A stretch of DNA of 64,000 bases from Liolophura sinensis (lineage: Eukaryota; Mollusca; Polyplacophora; Chitonida; Chitonidae), in contig NW_027018089.1 of assembly GCF_032854445.1 (NCBI RefSeq), positions 1-64,000 of the forward strand, written 5' to 3'. The notes below the pieces were generated by a model. It worked only from the letters and a program-made list of their open reading frames with translations, did not search any database and was not told the DNA's origin. Within the stretch, counting starts at the first letter, position 1, and each line of letters begins with the position of its first letter. Of this stretch, positions 1 to 12,660 are shown piece after piece. The position numbers were made by a program, and so were the translations under genes.

Positions 1-2189
1 CAGGGATATTTGCAATTTTTTAACAGCTGCCGATGCCTGCCCAATTCCGCATCTTTTGGCACCTTATTCATGTGGGTCTGTTGTCAGTTGTACTTTTTAC
101 AGCAGACTGTATCAAGTACCTTGTGATTTTTCTGTACAAAAGGTGTGGTTTTTTCTACACGTAGATAAAGACATTGAGATTGTCTTGCACTTGGAAGTAA
201 GACAATTGCTGGGTGAGTTAAATGGGCTTAGCCAAAGATTTGACGTCTTCTGGGCTACCGAAGGGCACATAACTTATAGTCAAAAGTTAAATATAGTAAT
301 GACCAGTCGCGATTGTACAGAGTACAGTGTAGCCGATTTCAATTAACAAAAAGACCAGGTAAAAATGCAAAAGTGGAAAAACTGTTCCAGTGCTGCTGGT
401 AAGAGGCTAATCCGACGTATTTTGTGACAAGAAATCGAATGGTGCAAACCGCGTTGCTCTCCGACCAATACTTTTGGCTGTAGTGACAATTGAATGATCA
501 TTGATGTCATAATCACGTGCCCAGCAACGTCTCTTACTCCATGGAAACCAGGGAAATTTGCAATTTTTCAACAGCTGCCGATGCCTGGCTCAATCCGCAT
601 CTTTTGGCACCTTACTGAAGTGGGTCAGTGTTCAGTTGTACTTTTTACAGCAGACTGTATCAAGTACCTTGTGTTTTTTCACGTACAAATGGTGTGGTTT
701 TTCTACACGTAGATAAAGACATTGAGATTGTCTTGGACTTAGAAATAAGACAATTGTTGGGTGAGTTAAATGGGCTTGGCCCAAAGATTTCAGGTCTTCT
801 GGGCTACCGAAGGGCACATAACTTATAGTCAAAAGTTGAATATAGTAATGACCAGTCGCGATTGTACAGAGTACAGTGTAGCCGTTTCAATTAACAAAAA
901 CACCAGGCAAAAATGCAAAAGTGGAAAAACTGTTCCAGTGCTACTAGTAAGAGGCTAATCCGACGTATTTTGTGACGAGAAATCGAATGGTGCAATCCGC
1001 GTTGCTCTCCGACCAATACTTTTGGCTGTAGCGACAATTCAATGATCATTTATGTCAAAATCACGTGCCTTGCAACGGCTCTTACTCCATGGAAACCAGG
1101 GATATTTGCAATTTTTTAACAGCTGCCGATGCCTGGCCCAATTCCGCATCTTTGGGCACCTTATTCATGTGGGTCTGTTGTCAGTTGTACTTTTTACAGC
1201 AGACTGTATCAAGTACCTTGTGATTTTTATGTACAAAAGGTTGTGGTTTCTTCTACACGTAGATAAAGACATTGAGATTGTCTTGGACTTAGAAGTAAGA
1301 CAATTGCTGGGTGAGTTAAATGGGCTTAGCCCAAAGATTTGACGTCTTCTGGGCTACCGAAGGGCACATAACTTATAGTCAAAAGCTGAATATAGTAATG
1401 ACCAGTCGCGATTGTACAGAGTACAGTGTAGCCGATTTCAATTAACAAAAAGACCAGGTAAAAATGCAAAAGTTGAAAAACTGTTCCAGTGCTGCTGGTA
1501 AGAGGCTAATCCGACGTATTTTGTGACGAGAAATCGAATGGTGCAAACCGCGTTGCTCTCCGACCAATACTTTTGGCTGTAGTGACAATTAAATGATCAT
1601 TTATGTCATAATCACGTGCCCAGCAACGGCTCTTACTCCATGGAAACCAGGGATATTTGCAATTTTTTAACAGCTGCCGATGCCTGGCCCAATTCCGCAT
1701 CTTTTGGCACCTTATAAATGTGGGTCAGTGTTTAGTTGTACTTTTTACAGCAGACTGTATCAAGTACCTTGTGTTTTTTATGTACAAATGGTTTGGTTTT
1801 TCTACACGTAGACAAAGACATTGAGATTGTCTTCGACTTAGAAGTAAGGCAATTGCTGGGTGAGTTAAAATGGGCTTAACCCAAAGATTTGACGTCTTCT
1901 GGGCTACAGAAGGGCACATAACATATAGTCAAAAGTTGAATATAGTAATGACCAGTCGCGATGGTACGTAGTACAGTGTAGCCGGTTTCAATTAACAAAA
2001 AGACCAGGCAAAAATGCAAAATTGGAAAAATTGTTCCAGTGCTGCTGACAAAATTCTAATCCGACGTATTTTGTGACGACAAATCGAATGGTGCAAACCG
2101 CGTTGCTCTCCGACAAATACTTTTGGCTGTAGTGACAATTGAATGATCATTGATGTCATAATCACGTGCCCAGCAACGTCTCTTACTCC
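1..2189 (+). repeat. Satellite block A, monomers 0 (partial) to 3
   Basis: Head-to-tail copies of the ~549-bp satellite. I use the A of the conserved CCATGG as phase point; it falls at 541, 1,089 and 1,640, and the first monomer is cut by the window edge. Monomers 0 and 2 carry the TTATTCATG variant, monomer 1 TTACTGAAG and monomer 3 TTATAAATG at the same variable site. No gene is recognisable. Short open frames on both strands are properties of the repeat itself. Confidence 0.97.
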
Positions 2190-5100
2190 ATGGAAACCAG
2201 GAAAATTTGCAATTTTTCAACAGCTGCCGATGCCTGGCTAAATTCCGCATCTTTTGGCACCTTATTCATGTGGGTCTGTTGTCAGTTGTACTTTTTACAG
2301 CAGACTGTATCAAGTACCTTGTGATTTTTATGTACAAAAGGTGTGGTTTTTCTACACGTAAATAAAGACATTGAGATTGTCTTGCACTTGGAAGTAACAC
2401 AATTGCTGGGTGAGTTAAATGCGCTTAGCCCAAAGATTTGACGTCTTCTGGGCTACCGAAGGGCACATAACTTATAGTCAAAAGTTGAATATAGTAATGA
2501 TCAGTCGCGATTGTACAGAGTACAGTGTAGCCGATTTCAATTAACAAAAAGACCAGGTAAAAATGCAAAAGTGGAAAAACTGTTCCAGTGGTGCTGGTAA
2601 GAGGCTAATCCGACGTATTTTGTGACAAGAAATCGAATGGTGCAAACCGCGTTGCTCTCCGACCAATACTTTTGGCTGTAGTGGACAATTGAATGATCAT
2701 TGATGTCATAATCACGTGCCCAGGCAACGTCTCTTACTCCATGGAAACCATTGAAATTCGCAATTTTTCAACAGCTGCCGATGCCTGGCTCAATTCCGCA
2801 TCTTTTGGCACCTTACTGAAGTGGGTCAGTGTTCAGTTGTACTTTTTACAGCAGACTGTATCAAGTACCTTGTGTTTTTCATGTACAAATGGTGTGGTTT
2901 TTCTACACGTAGGATAAAGACATTGAGATTGTCTTGCACTTAGAAGTAAGGCAATTGCTGGGTGAGTTAAAATGGGCTTAGCCCAAATATTTGTCGTCTT
3001 CTGGGCTACCGAAGGGCACATAACTTATAGTCAAAAGTTGAATATAGTAATGACCAGTCGCGATTGTACAGAGTACAGTGTAACCGATTTCAATTAACAA
3101 AAAGACCAGGCAAAAATGCAAAAGTGGAAAAACTGTTCCAGTGCTGCTGGTTAAGAGGCTAATCCGACGTATTTTGTGACGAGAAATCGAATGGTGCAAA
3201 CCGCGTTGCTCTCCGACCAATACTGTTGGCTGTAGAGACAATTCTATAATCATTTATGCAAAATCACGTGCCCAGCAACGTCTCTTACTCCATGGAAACC
3301 AGGGATATTTGCAATTTTTTAACAGCTGCCGATGCCTGGCCAAATTCCGCATCTTTTGGCACCTTATAAATGTGGGTCAGTGTTCAGTTGTACTTTTTTA
3401 CAGCAGACTGTATCAAGTACCTTGTGTTTTTTATGTACAAATGGTGTGGTTTTTCTACACGTAGATAAAGACATTGAGATTGTCTTTGACTTAGAAGTAA
3501 GACAATTGCTGGGTGAGTTTAAATGGGCTTAGCCAAAAGATTTGACGTCTTCTGGGCTTCCGAAGGGCACATAACTTTATAGTCAAAAGTTGAATATAGT
3601 AATGACCAGTCGCGATTGTACAGAGTACAGTGTAACCGATTTCAATTAACAAAAAGACCAGGCAAAAAATGCAAAAGTGGAAAAAACTGTTCCAGTGCTA
3701 CTAGTAAGAGGCTAATCCGACGTATTTTGTGACGAGAAATCGAATGGTGCAAACCGCGTTGCTCTCCGACCAATACTGGCTGTAGAGACAATTCTATAAT
3801 CATTTATGCCATAATCACGTGCCCAGCAACGTCTCTTACTCCATGGAAACCAGGATATTTGCAACTTTCTAACAGCTGCCGATGCCTGGCCAAATTCCGC
3901 ATCTTTTGACACCTTATAAATGTGGGTCAGTGTTCAGTTGTACTTTTTACAGCAGACTGTATCAAGTACCTTGTGTTTTTTTATGTACAAATGGTATGGT
4001 TTTTCTACACGTAGATAAAGACATTGAGATTGTCTTGCGCTTAGAAGTAACACAATTGCTGGGTGAGTTAAATGCGCTTGGCCCAAGATTTCAGGTCTTC
4101 TGGGCTACCGAAGGGCACATAACTTATAGTCAAAAGTTGAATATAGTAATGACCAGTCGCGATTGTACAGAGTACAGTGTAGCCGGTTTCAATTAACAAA
4201 AACACCCAGGCAAAAATGCAAAAGAGGAAAAACTATTCCAGTGCTACTAGTAAGAAGCTAATCCGACGTATTTTGTGACGAGAAATCGAATGGTGCAAAC
4301 CGCGTTGCTCTCCGACCAATACTTTTGGCTGTAGTGACAATTGAATGATCATTGATGTTATAATCACGTGCCCAGCAACGTCTCTTACTCCATGGAAACC
4401 AGGATTATTTGCAATTTTTCAACAGCTGCCGATGCCTGGCTAAATTCCGCATCTTTTGGCACCTTATTCATGTGGGTCCTGTTGTCAGTTGTACTTTTTA
4501 CAGCAGACTGTATCAAGTACCTTGTGATTTTTATGTACAAAAGGTGTGGTTTTTCTACACGTAGATAAAGACATTGAGATTGTCTTGGACTTAGAAGTAA
4601 GACAATTGCTGGGTGAGTTAAATGGGCTTAGCCCAAAGATTTGACGTCTTCTGGGCTACCGAAGGGCACATAACTTATAGTCAAAAGTTGAATATAGTAA
4701 TGACAGTCGCGATTGTACAGAGTACAGTGTAGCCGGTTTCAATTAACAAAAAGACCAGGCAAAAATGCAAAAGTGGAAAAAATGTTCCAGTGCTACTAAT
4801 AAGAGGCTAATCCGACGTATTTTGTGACGAGAATCGAATGGTGGAAACCGCGTTGCTCTCCGACCAATACTTTTGGCTGTAGCGACAATTGAATGATCAT
4901 TGATGTCATAATCACGTGCCCAGCAACGGCTCTTACTCCATGAAAACCAGGGATATTTGCAATTTTTTAACAGCTGCCGATGCCTGGCCCAATTCCGCAT
5001 CTTTAGGCACCTTATTCATGTGGGTCTGTGGTCAGTTGAACTTTTTACAGCAGACTGTATCAAGTACCTTGTGTTTTTTCACGTACAAATGGTGTGGTAT

Positions 5101-6590
5101 TTCTACACGTAGATAAAGACATTGAGATTGTCTTGCGCTTAGAAGTAACACAATTGCTGGGTGAGTTAAATGCGCTTGGCCCAAAGATTTCAGGTCTTCT
5201 GGGCTACCGAAGGGGCACATAACTTATAGTCAAAAGTTGAATATAGTAATGACCAGTCGCGATTGTACAGAGTACAGTGTAGCCGGTTTCAATTAACAAA
5301 AACACCCAGGCAAAAATGCAAAAGAGGAAAAACTATTCCAGTGCTACTAGTAAGAAGCTAATCCGACGTATTTTGTGACGAGAAATCGAATGGTGCAAAC
5401 CGCGTTGCTCTCCGACCAATACTTTTGGCTGTAGTGACAATTGAATGATCATTGATGTTATAATCACGTGCCCAGCAACGTCTCTTACTCCATGGAAACC
5501 AGGATTATTTGCAATTTTTCAACAGCTGCCGATGCCTGGCTAAATTCCGCATCTTTTGGCACCTTATTCATGTGGGTCTGTTGTCAGTTGTACTTTTTAC
5601 AGCAGACTGTATCAAGTACCTTGTGATTTTTATGTACAAAAGGTGTGGTTTTTCTACACGTAGATAAAGACATTGAGATTGTCTTGGACTTAGAAGTAAG
5701 ACAATTGCTGGGTGAGTTAAATGGGCTTAGCCCAAAGATTTGACGTCTTCTGGGCTACCGAAGGGCACATAACTTATAGTCAAAAGTTGAATATAGTAAT
5801 GACCAGTCGCGATTGTACAGAGTACAGTGTAGCCGGTTTCAATTAACAAAAAGACCAGGCAAAAATGCAAAAGTGGAAAAAATGTTCCAGTGCTACTAAT
5901 AAGAGGCTAATCCGACGTATTTTGTGACGAGAAATCGAATGGTGGAAACCGCGTTGCTCTCCGACCAATACTTTTGGCTGTAGCGACAATTGAATGATCA
6001 TTGATGTCATAATCACGTGCCCAGCAACGCTCTTACTCCATGAAAACCAGGGATATTTGCAATTTTTTAACAGCTGCCGATGCCTGGCCCAATTCCGCAT
6101 CTTTAGGCACCTTATTCATGTGGGTCTGTGGTCAGTTGAACTTTTTACAGCAGACTGTATCAAGTACCTTGTGTTTTTCACGTACAAATGGTGTGGTATT
6201 TCTACACGTAGATAAAGACATTGAGATTGTCTTGCACTTAGAAGTAACACAATTGCTGGGTGAGTTAAATGCGCTTAGCCCCAAAGATTTCAGGTCTTCT
6301 GGGCTACCGAAGGGCACATAACATATAGTCAAAAGTTGAATATAGTAATGACCAGTCCGCGATGGTACGTAGTACAGTGTAGCCGGTTTCAATTAACAAA
6401 AAGACCAGGCAAAAATGCAAAATTGGAAAAATTGTTCCAGTGCTGCTGACAAGATTCTAATCCGACGTATTTTGTGACGACAAATCGAATGGTGCAAACC
6501 GCGTTGCTCTCCGACAAATACTTTTGGCTGTAGTGACAATTGAATGATCATTGATGTCATAATCACGTGCCCAGCAACGTCTCTTACTCC
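2190..6590 (+). repeat. Higher-order repeat A, copy 1 (expanded to 8 monomers)
   Basis: Phase points are 2,190, 2,741, 3,292, 3,843, 4,392, 4,940, 5,492 and 6,040. Six monomer types a-f are told apart by private variants: a 'aggaaaattt', b 'accattgaaattcg', c 'ccaaattcc' with TATAAATG, d 'gcaactttctaac', e 'aggattattt', f 'ccatgaaaacc' with 'tttaggcacc' and 'cagttgaac'. The order here is a-b-c-d-e-f'-e-f, so the e-f pair occurs twice. The 5' part of f' is f-like and its 3' part is d-like, which marks a crossover. Many single-base duplications relative to copies 2 and 3 are present. Confidence 0.93.
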
Positions 6591-9500
6591 ATGGAAACCA
6601 GGAAAATTTGCAATTTTTCAACAGCTGCCGATGCCTGGCTAAATTCCGCATCTTTTGGCACCTTATTCATGTGGGTCTGTTGTCAGTTGTACTTTTTACA
6701 GCAGACTGTATCAAGTACCTTGTGATTTTTATGTACAAAAGGTGTGGTTTTTCTACACGTAAATAAAGACATTGAGATTGTCTTGCACTTGGAAGTAACA
6801 CAATTGCTGGGTGAGTTAAATGCGCTTAGCCCAAAGATTTGACGTCTTCTGGGCTACCGAAGGGCACATAACTTATAGTCAAAAGTTGAATATAGTAATG
6901 ATCAGTCGCGATTGTACAGAGTACAGTGTAGCCGATTTCAATTAACAAAAAGACCAGGTAAAAATGCAAAAGTGGAAAAACTGTTCCAGTGGTGCTGGTA
7001 AGAGGCTAATCCGACGTATTTTGTGACAAGAAATCGAATGGTGCAAACCGCGTTGCTCTCCGACCAATACTTTTGGCTGTAGTGACAATTGAATGATCAT
7101 TGATGTCATAATCACGTGCCCAGCAACGTCTCTTACTCCATGGAAACCATTGAAATTCGCAATTTTTCAACAGCTGCCGATGCCTGGCTCAATTCCGCAT
7201 CTTTTGGCACCTTACTGAAGTGGGTCAGTGTTCAGTTGTACTTTTTACAGCAGACTGTATCAAGTACCTTGTGTTTTTCATGTACAAATGGTGTGGTTTT
7301 TCTACACGTAGATAAAGACATTGAGATTGTCTTGCACTTAGAAGTAAGGCAATTGCTGGGTGAGTTAAATGGGCTTAGCCCAAATATTTGTCGTCTTCTG
7401 GGCTACCGAAGGGCACATAACTTATAGTCAAAAGTTGAATATAGTAATGACCAGTCGCGATTGTACAGAGTACAGTGTAACCGATTTCAATTAACAAAAA
7501 GACCAGGCAAAAATGCAAAAGTGGAAAAACTGTTCCAGTGCTGCTGGTAAGAGGCTAATCCGACGTATTTTGTGACGAGAAATCGAATGGTGCAAACCGC
7601 GTTGCTCTCCGACCATACTGTTGGCTGTAGAGACAATTCTATAATCATTTATGCCATAATCACGTGCCCAGCAACGTCTCTTACTCCATGGAAACCAGGG
7701 ATATTTGCAATTTTTTAACAGCTGCCGATGCCTGGCCAAATTCCGCATCTTTTGGCACCTTATAAATGTGGGTCAGTGTTCAGTTGTACTGTTTTACAGC
7801 AGACTGTATCAAGTACCTTGTGTTTTTTATGTACAAATGGTGTGGTTTTTCTCGACACGTAGATAAAGACATTGAGATTGTCTTTGACTTAGAAGTAAGA
7901 CAATTGCTGGGTGAGTTAAATGGGCTTAGCCAAAAGATTTGACGTCTTCTGGGCTTCCGAAGGGGCACATAACTTATAGTCAAAAGTTGAATATAGTAAT
8001 GACCAGTCGCGATTGTACAGAGTACAGTGTAACCGATTTCATTAACAAAAAGACCAGGCAAAAATGCAAAAGTGGAAAAACTGTTCCAGTGCTACTAGTA
8101 AGAGGCTAATCCGACGTATTTTGTGACGAGAAATCGAATGGTGCAAACCGCGTTGCTCTCCGACCAATACTGGCTGTAGAGACAATTCTATAATCATTTA
8201 TGCCATAATCACGTGCCCAGCAACGTCTCTTACTCCATGGAAACCAGGGATATTTGCAACTTTCTAACAGCTGCCGATGCCTGGCCAAATTCCGCATCTT
8301 TTGGCACCTTATAAATGTGGGTCAGTGTTCAGTTGTACTTTTTACAGCAGACTGTATCAAGTACCTTGTGTTTTTCACGTACAAATGGTATGGTTTTTCT
8401 ACACGTAGATAAAGACATTGAGATTGTCTTGCGCTTAGAAGTAACACAATTGCTGGGTGAGTTAAATGCGCTTAGCCCAAAGATTTCAGGTCTTCTGGGC
8501 TACCGAAGGGCACATAACTTATAGTCAAAAGTTGAATATAGTAATGACCAGTCGCGATTGTACAGAGTACAGTGTAGCCGGTTTCAATTAACAAAAACAC
8601 CAGGCAAAAATGCAAAAGTGGAAAAACTATTCCAGTGCTACTAGTAAGAAGCTAATCCGACGTATTTTGTGACGAGAAATCGAATGGTGCAAACCGCGTT
8701 GCTCTCCGACCAATACTTTTGGCTGTAGTGACAATTGAATGATCATTGATGTTATAATCACGTGCCCAGCAACGTCTCTTACTCCATGGAAACCAGGATT
8801 ATTTGCAATTTTTCAACAGCTGCCGATGCCTGGCTAAATTCCGCATCTTTTGGCACCTTATTCATGTGGGTCTGTTGTCAGTTGTACTTTTTACAGCAGA
8901 CTGTATCAAGTACCTTGTGATTTTTATGTACAAAAGGTGTGGTTTTTCTACACGTAGATAAAGACATTGAGATTGTCTTGGACTTAGAAGTAAGACAATT
9001 GCTGGGTGAGTTAAATGGGCTTAGCCCAAAGATTTGACGTCTTCTGGGCTACCGAAGGGCACATAACTTATAGTCAAAAGTTGAATATAGTAATGACCAG
9101 TCGCGATTGTACAGAGTACAGTGTAGCCGGTTTCAATTAACAAAAAGACCAGGCAAAAATGCAAAAGTGGAAAAAATGTTCCAGTGCTACTAATAAGAGG
9201 CTAATCCGACGTATTTTGTGACGAGAAATCGAATGGTGGAAACCGCGTTGCTCTCCGACCAATACTTTTGGCTGTAGCGACAATTGAATGATCATTGATG
9301 TCATAATCACGTGCCCAGCAACGGCTCTTACTCCATGAAAACCAGGGATATTTGCAATTTTTTTAACAGCTGCCGATGCCTGGCCCAATTCCGCATCTTT
9401 AGGCACCTTATTCATGTGGGTCTGTGGTCAGTTGAACTTTTTACAGCAGACTGTATCAAGTACCTTGTGTTTTTTCACGTACAAATGGTGTGGTATTTCT

Positions 9501-9885
9501 ACACGTAGATAAAGACATTGAGATTGTCTTGCACTTAGAAGTAACACAATTGCTGGGTGAGTTAAATGCGCTTAGCCCAAAGATTTCAGGTCTTCTGGGC
9601 TACCGAAGGGCACATAACATATAGTCAAAAGTTGAATATAGTAATGACCAGTCGCGATGGTACGTAGTACAGTGTAGCCGGTTTCAATTAACAAAAAGAC
9701 CAGGCAAAAATGCAAAATTGGAAAAATTGTTCCAGTGCTGCTGACAAGATTCTAATCCGACGTATTTTGTGACGACAAATCGAATGGTGCAAACCGCGTT
9801 GCTCTCCGACCAATACTTTTGGCTGTAGTGACAATTGAATGATCATTGATGTCATAATCACGTGCCCAGCAACGTCTCTTACTCC
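6591..9885 (+). repeat. Higher-order repeat A, copy 2 (canonical hexamer)
   Basis: Phase points are 6,591, 7,140, 7,688, 8,237, 8,786 and 9,335. The monomer order is a-b-c-d-e-f, 3,295 bp in total. Each monomer shares its private variants with the monomer six positions downstream (copy 3) and eight positions upstream (copy 1), while differing clearly from its neighbours. This is the defining pattern of a higher-order repeat. Confidence 0.94.
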
Positions 9886-12660
9886 ATGGAAACCAGGAAA
9901 ATTTGCAATTTTTCAACAGCTGCCGATGCCTGGCTAAATTCCGCATCTTTTGGCACCTTATTCATGTGGGTCTGTTGTCAGTTGTACTTTTTACAGCAGA
10001 CTGTATCAAGTACCTTGTGATTTTTATGTACAAAAGGTGTGGTTTTTTCTACACGTAAATAAAGACATTGAGATTGTCTTGCACTTGGAAGTAACACAAT
10101 TGCTGGGTGAGTTAAATGCGCTTAGCCCAAAGATTTGACGTCTTCTGGGCTACCGAAGGGCACATAACTTATAGTCAAAAGTTGAATATAGTAATGATCA
10201 GTCGCGATTGTACAGAGTACAGTGTAGCCGATTTCAATTAACAAAAAGACCAGGTAAAAATGCAAAAGTGGAAAAACTGTTCCAGTGGTGCTGGTAAGAG
10301 GCTAATCCGACGTATTTTGTGACAAGAAATCGAATGGTGCAAACCGCGTTGCTCTCCGACCAATACTTTTGGCTGTAGTGACAATTGAATGATCATTGAT
10401 GTCATAATCACGTGCCCAGCAACGTCTCTTACTCCATGGAAACCATTGAAATTCGCAATTTTTCAACAGCTACCGATGCCTGGCTCAATTCCGCATCTTT
10501 TGGCACCTTACTGAAGTGGGTCAGTGTTCAGTTGTACTTTTTACAGCAGACTGTATCAAGTACCTTGTGTTTTTCATGTACAAATGGTGTGGTTTTTTCT
10601 ACACGTAGATAAAGACATTGAGATTGTCTTGCACTTAGAAGTAGGCAATTGCTGGGTGAGTTAAATGGGCTTAGCCCAAATATTTGTCGTCTTCTGGGCT
10701 ACCGAAGGGCACATAACTTATAGTCAAAAGTTGAATATAGTAATGACCAGTCGCGATTGTACAGAGTACAGTGTAACCGATTTCAATTAACAAAAAGACC
10801 AGGCAAAAATGCAAAAGTGGAAAAAACTGTTCCAGTGCTGCTGGTAAGAGGCTAATCCGACGTATTTTGTGACGAGAAATCGAATGGTGCAAACCGCGTT
10901 GCTCTCCGACCAATACTGTTGGCTGTAGAGACAATTCTATAATCATTTATGCCATAATCACGTGCCCAGCAACGTCTCTTACTCCATGGAAACCAGGGAT
11001 ATTTGCAATTTTTTAACAGCTGCCGATGCCTGGCCAAATTCCGCATCTTTTGGCACCTTATAAATGTGGGTCAGTGTTCAGTTGTACTTTTTACAGCAGA
11101 CTGTATCAAGTACCTTGTGTTTTTTATGTACAAATGGTGTGGTTTTTCTACACGTAGATAAAGACATTGAGATTGTCTTTGACTTAGAAGTAAGACAATT
11201 GCTGGGTGAGTTAAATGGGCTTAGCCAAAAGATTTGACGTCTTCTGGGCTTCCGAAGGGCACATAACTTATAGTCAAAAGTTGAATATAGTAATGACCAG
11301 TCGCGATTGTACAGAGTACAGTGTAACCGATTTCAATTAACAAAAAGACCAGGCAAAAATGCAAAAGTGGAAAAACTGTTCCAGTGCTACTAGTAAGAGG
11401 CTAATCCGACGTATTTTTGTGACGAGAAATCGAATGGTGCAAACCGCGTTGCTCTCCGACCAATACTGGCTGTAGAGACAATTCTATAATCATTTATGCC
11501 ATAATCACGTGCCCAGCAACGTCTCTTACTCCATGGAAACCAGGGATATTTGCAACTTTCTAACAGCTGCCGATGCCTGGCCAAATTCCGCATCTTTTGG
11601 CACCTTATAAATGGTGGGTCAGTGTTCAGTTGTACTTTTTTACAGCAGACTGTATCAAGTACCTTGTGTTTTTCACGTACAAATGGTATGGTTTTTCTAC
11701 ACGTAGATAAAGACATTGAGATTGTCTTGCGCTTAGAAGTAACACAATTGCTGGGTGAGTTAAATGCGCTTAGCCCAAAGATTTCAGGTCTTCTGGGCTA
11801 CCGAAGGGCACATAACTTATAGTCAAAAGTTGAATATAGTAATGACCAGTCGCGATTGTACAGAGTACAGTGTAGCCCGGTTTCAATTAACAAAAAACAC
11901 CAGGCAAAAATGCAAAAGTGGAAAAACTATTCCAGTGCTACTAGTAAGAAGCTAATCCGACGTATTTTGTGACGAGAAATCGAATGGTGCAAACCGCGTT
12001 GCAATCGAATGGTGCAAACCGCGGTTGCTCTCCGACCAATACTTTTGGCTGTAGTGACAATTGAATGATCATTGATGTTATAATCACGTGCCCAGCAACG
12101 TCTCTTACTCCATGGAAACCAGGATTATTTGCAATTTTTCAACAGCTGCCGATGCCTGGCTAAATTCCGCATCTTTTGGCACCATTATTCATGTGGGTCT
12201 GTTGTCAGTTGTACTTTTTACAGCAGACTGTATCAAGTACCTTGTGATTTTTATGTACAAAAGGTGTGGTTTTTCTACACGTAGATAAAGACATTGAGAT
12301 TGTCTTGGACTTAGAAGTAAGACAATTGCTGGGTGAGTTAAATGGGCTTAGCCCAAAGATTTGACGTCTTCTGGGCTACCGAAGGGCACATAACTTATAG
12401 TCAAAAGTTGAATATAGTAATGACCAGTCGCGATTGTACAGAGTACAGTGTAGCCGGTTTCAATTAACAAAAAGACCAGGCAAAAATGCAAAAGTGGAAA
12501 AAATGTTCCAGTGCTACTAATAAGAGGCTAATCCGACGTATTTTGTGACGAGAAATCGAATGGTGAAACCGCGTTGCTCTCCGACCAATACTTTTGGCTG
12601 TAGCGACAATTGAATGATCATTGATGTCATAATCACGTGCCCAGCAACGTCTCTTACTCC
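9886..12660 (+). repeat. Higher-order repeat A, copy 3 (a-b-c-d-e, then broken)
   Basis: Phase points are 9,886, 10,436, 10,986, 11,533 and 12,112. Monomers a-e follow in order, but f is replaced from about 12,650 by a TTACTGAAG-type monomer, so the HOR ends at that junction. The interval 11,533-12,112 is 579 bp because a ~25-bp stretch beginning 'aatcgaatggtgc' is tandemly duplicated near 11,990-12,030. Confidence 0.92.
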
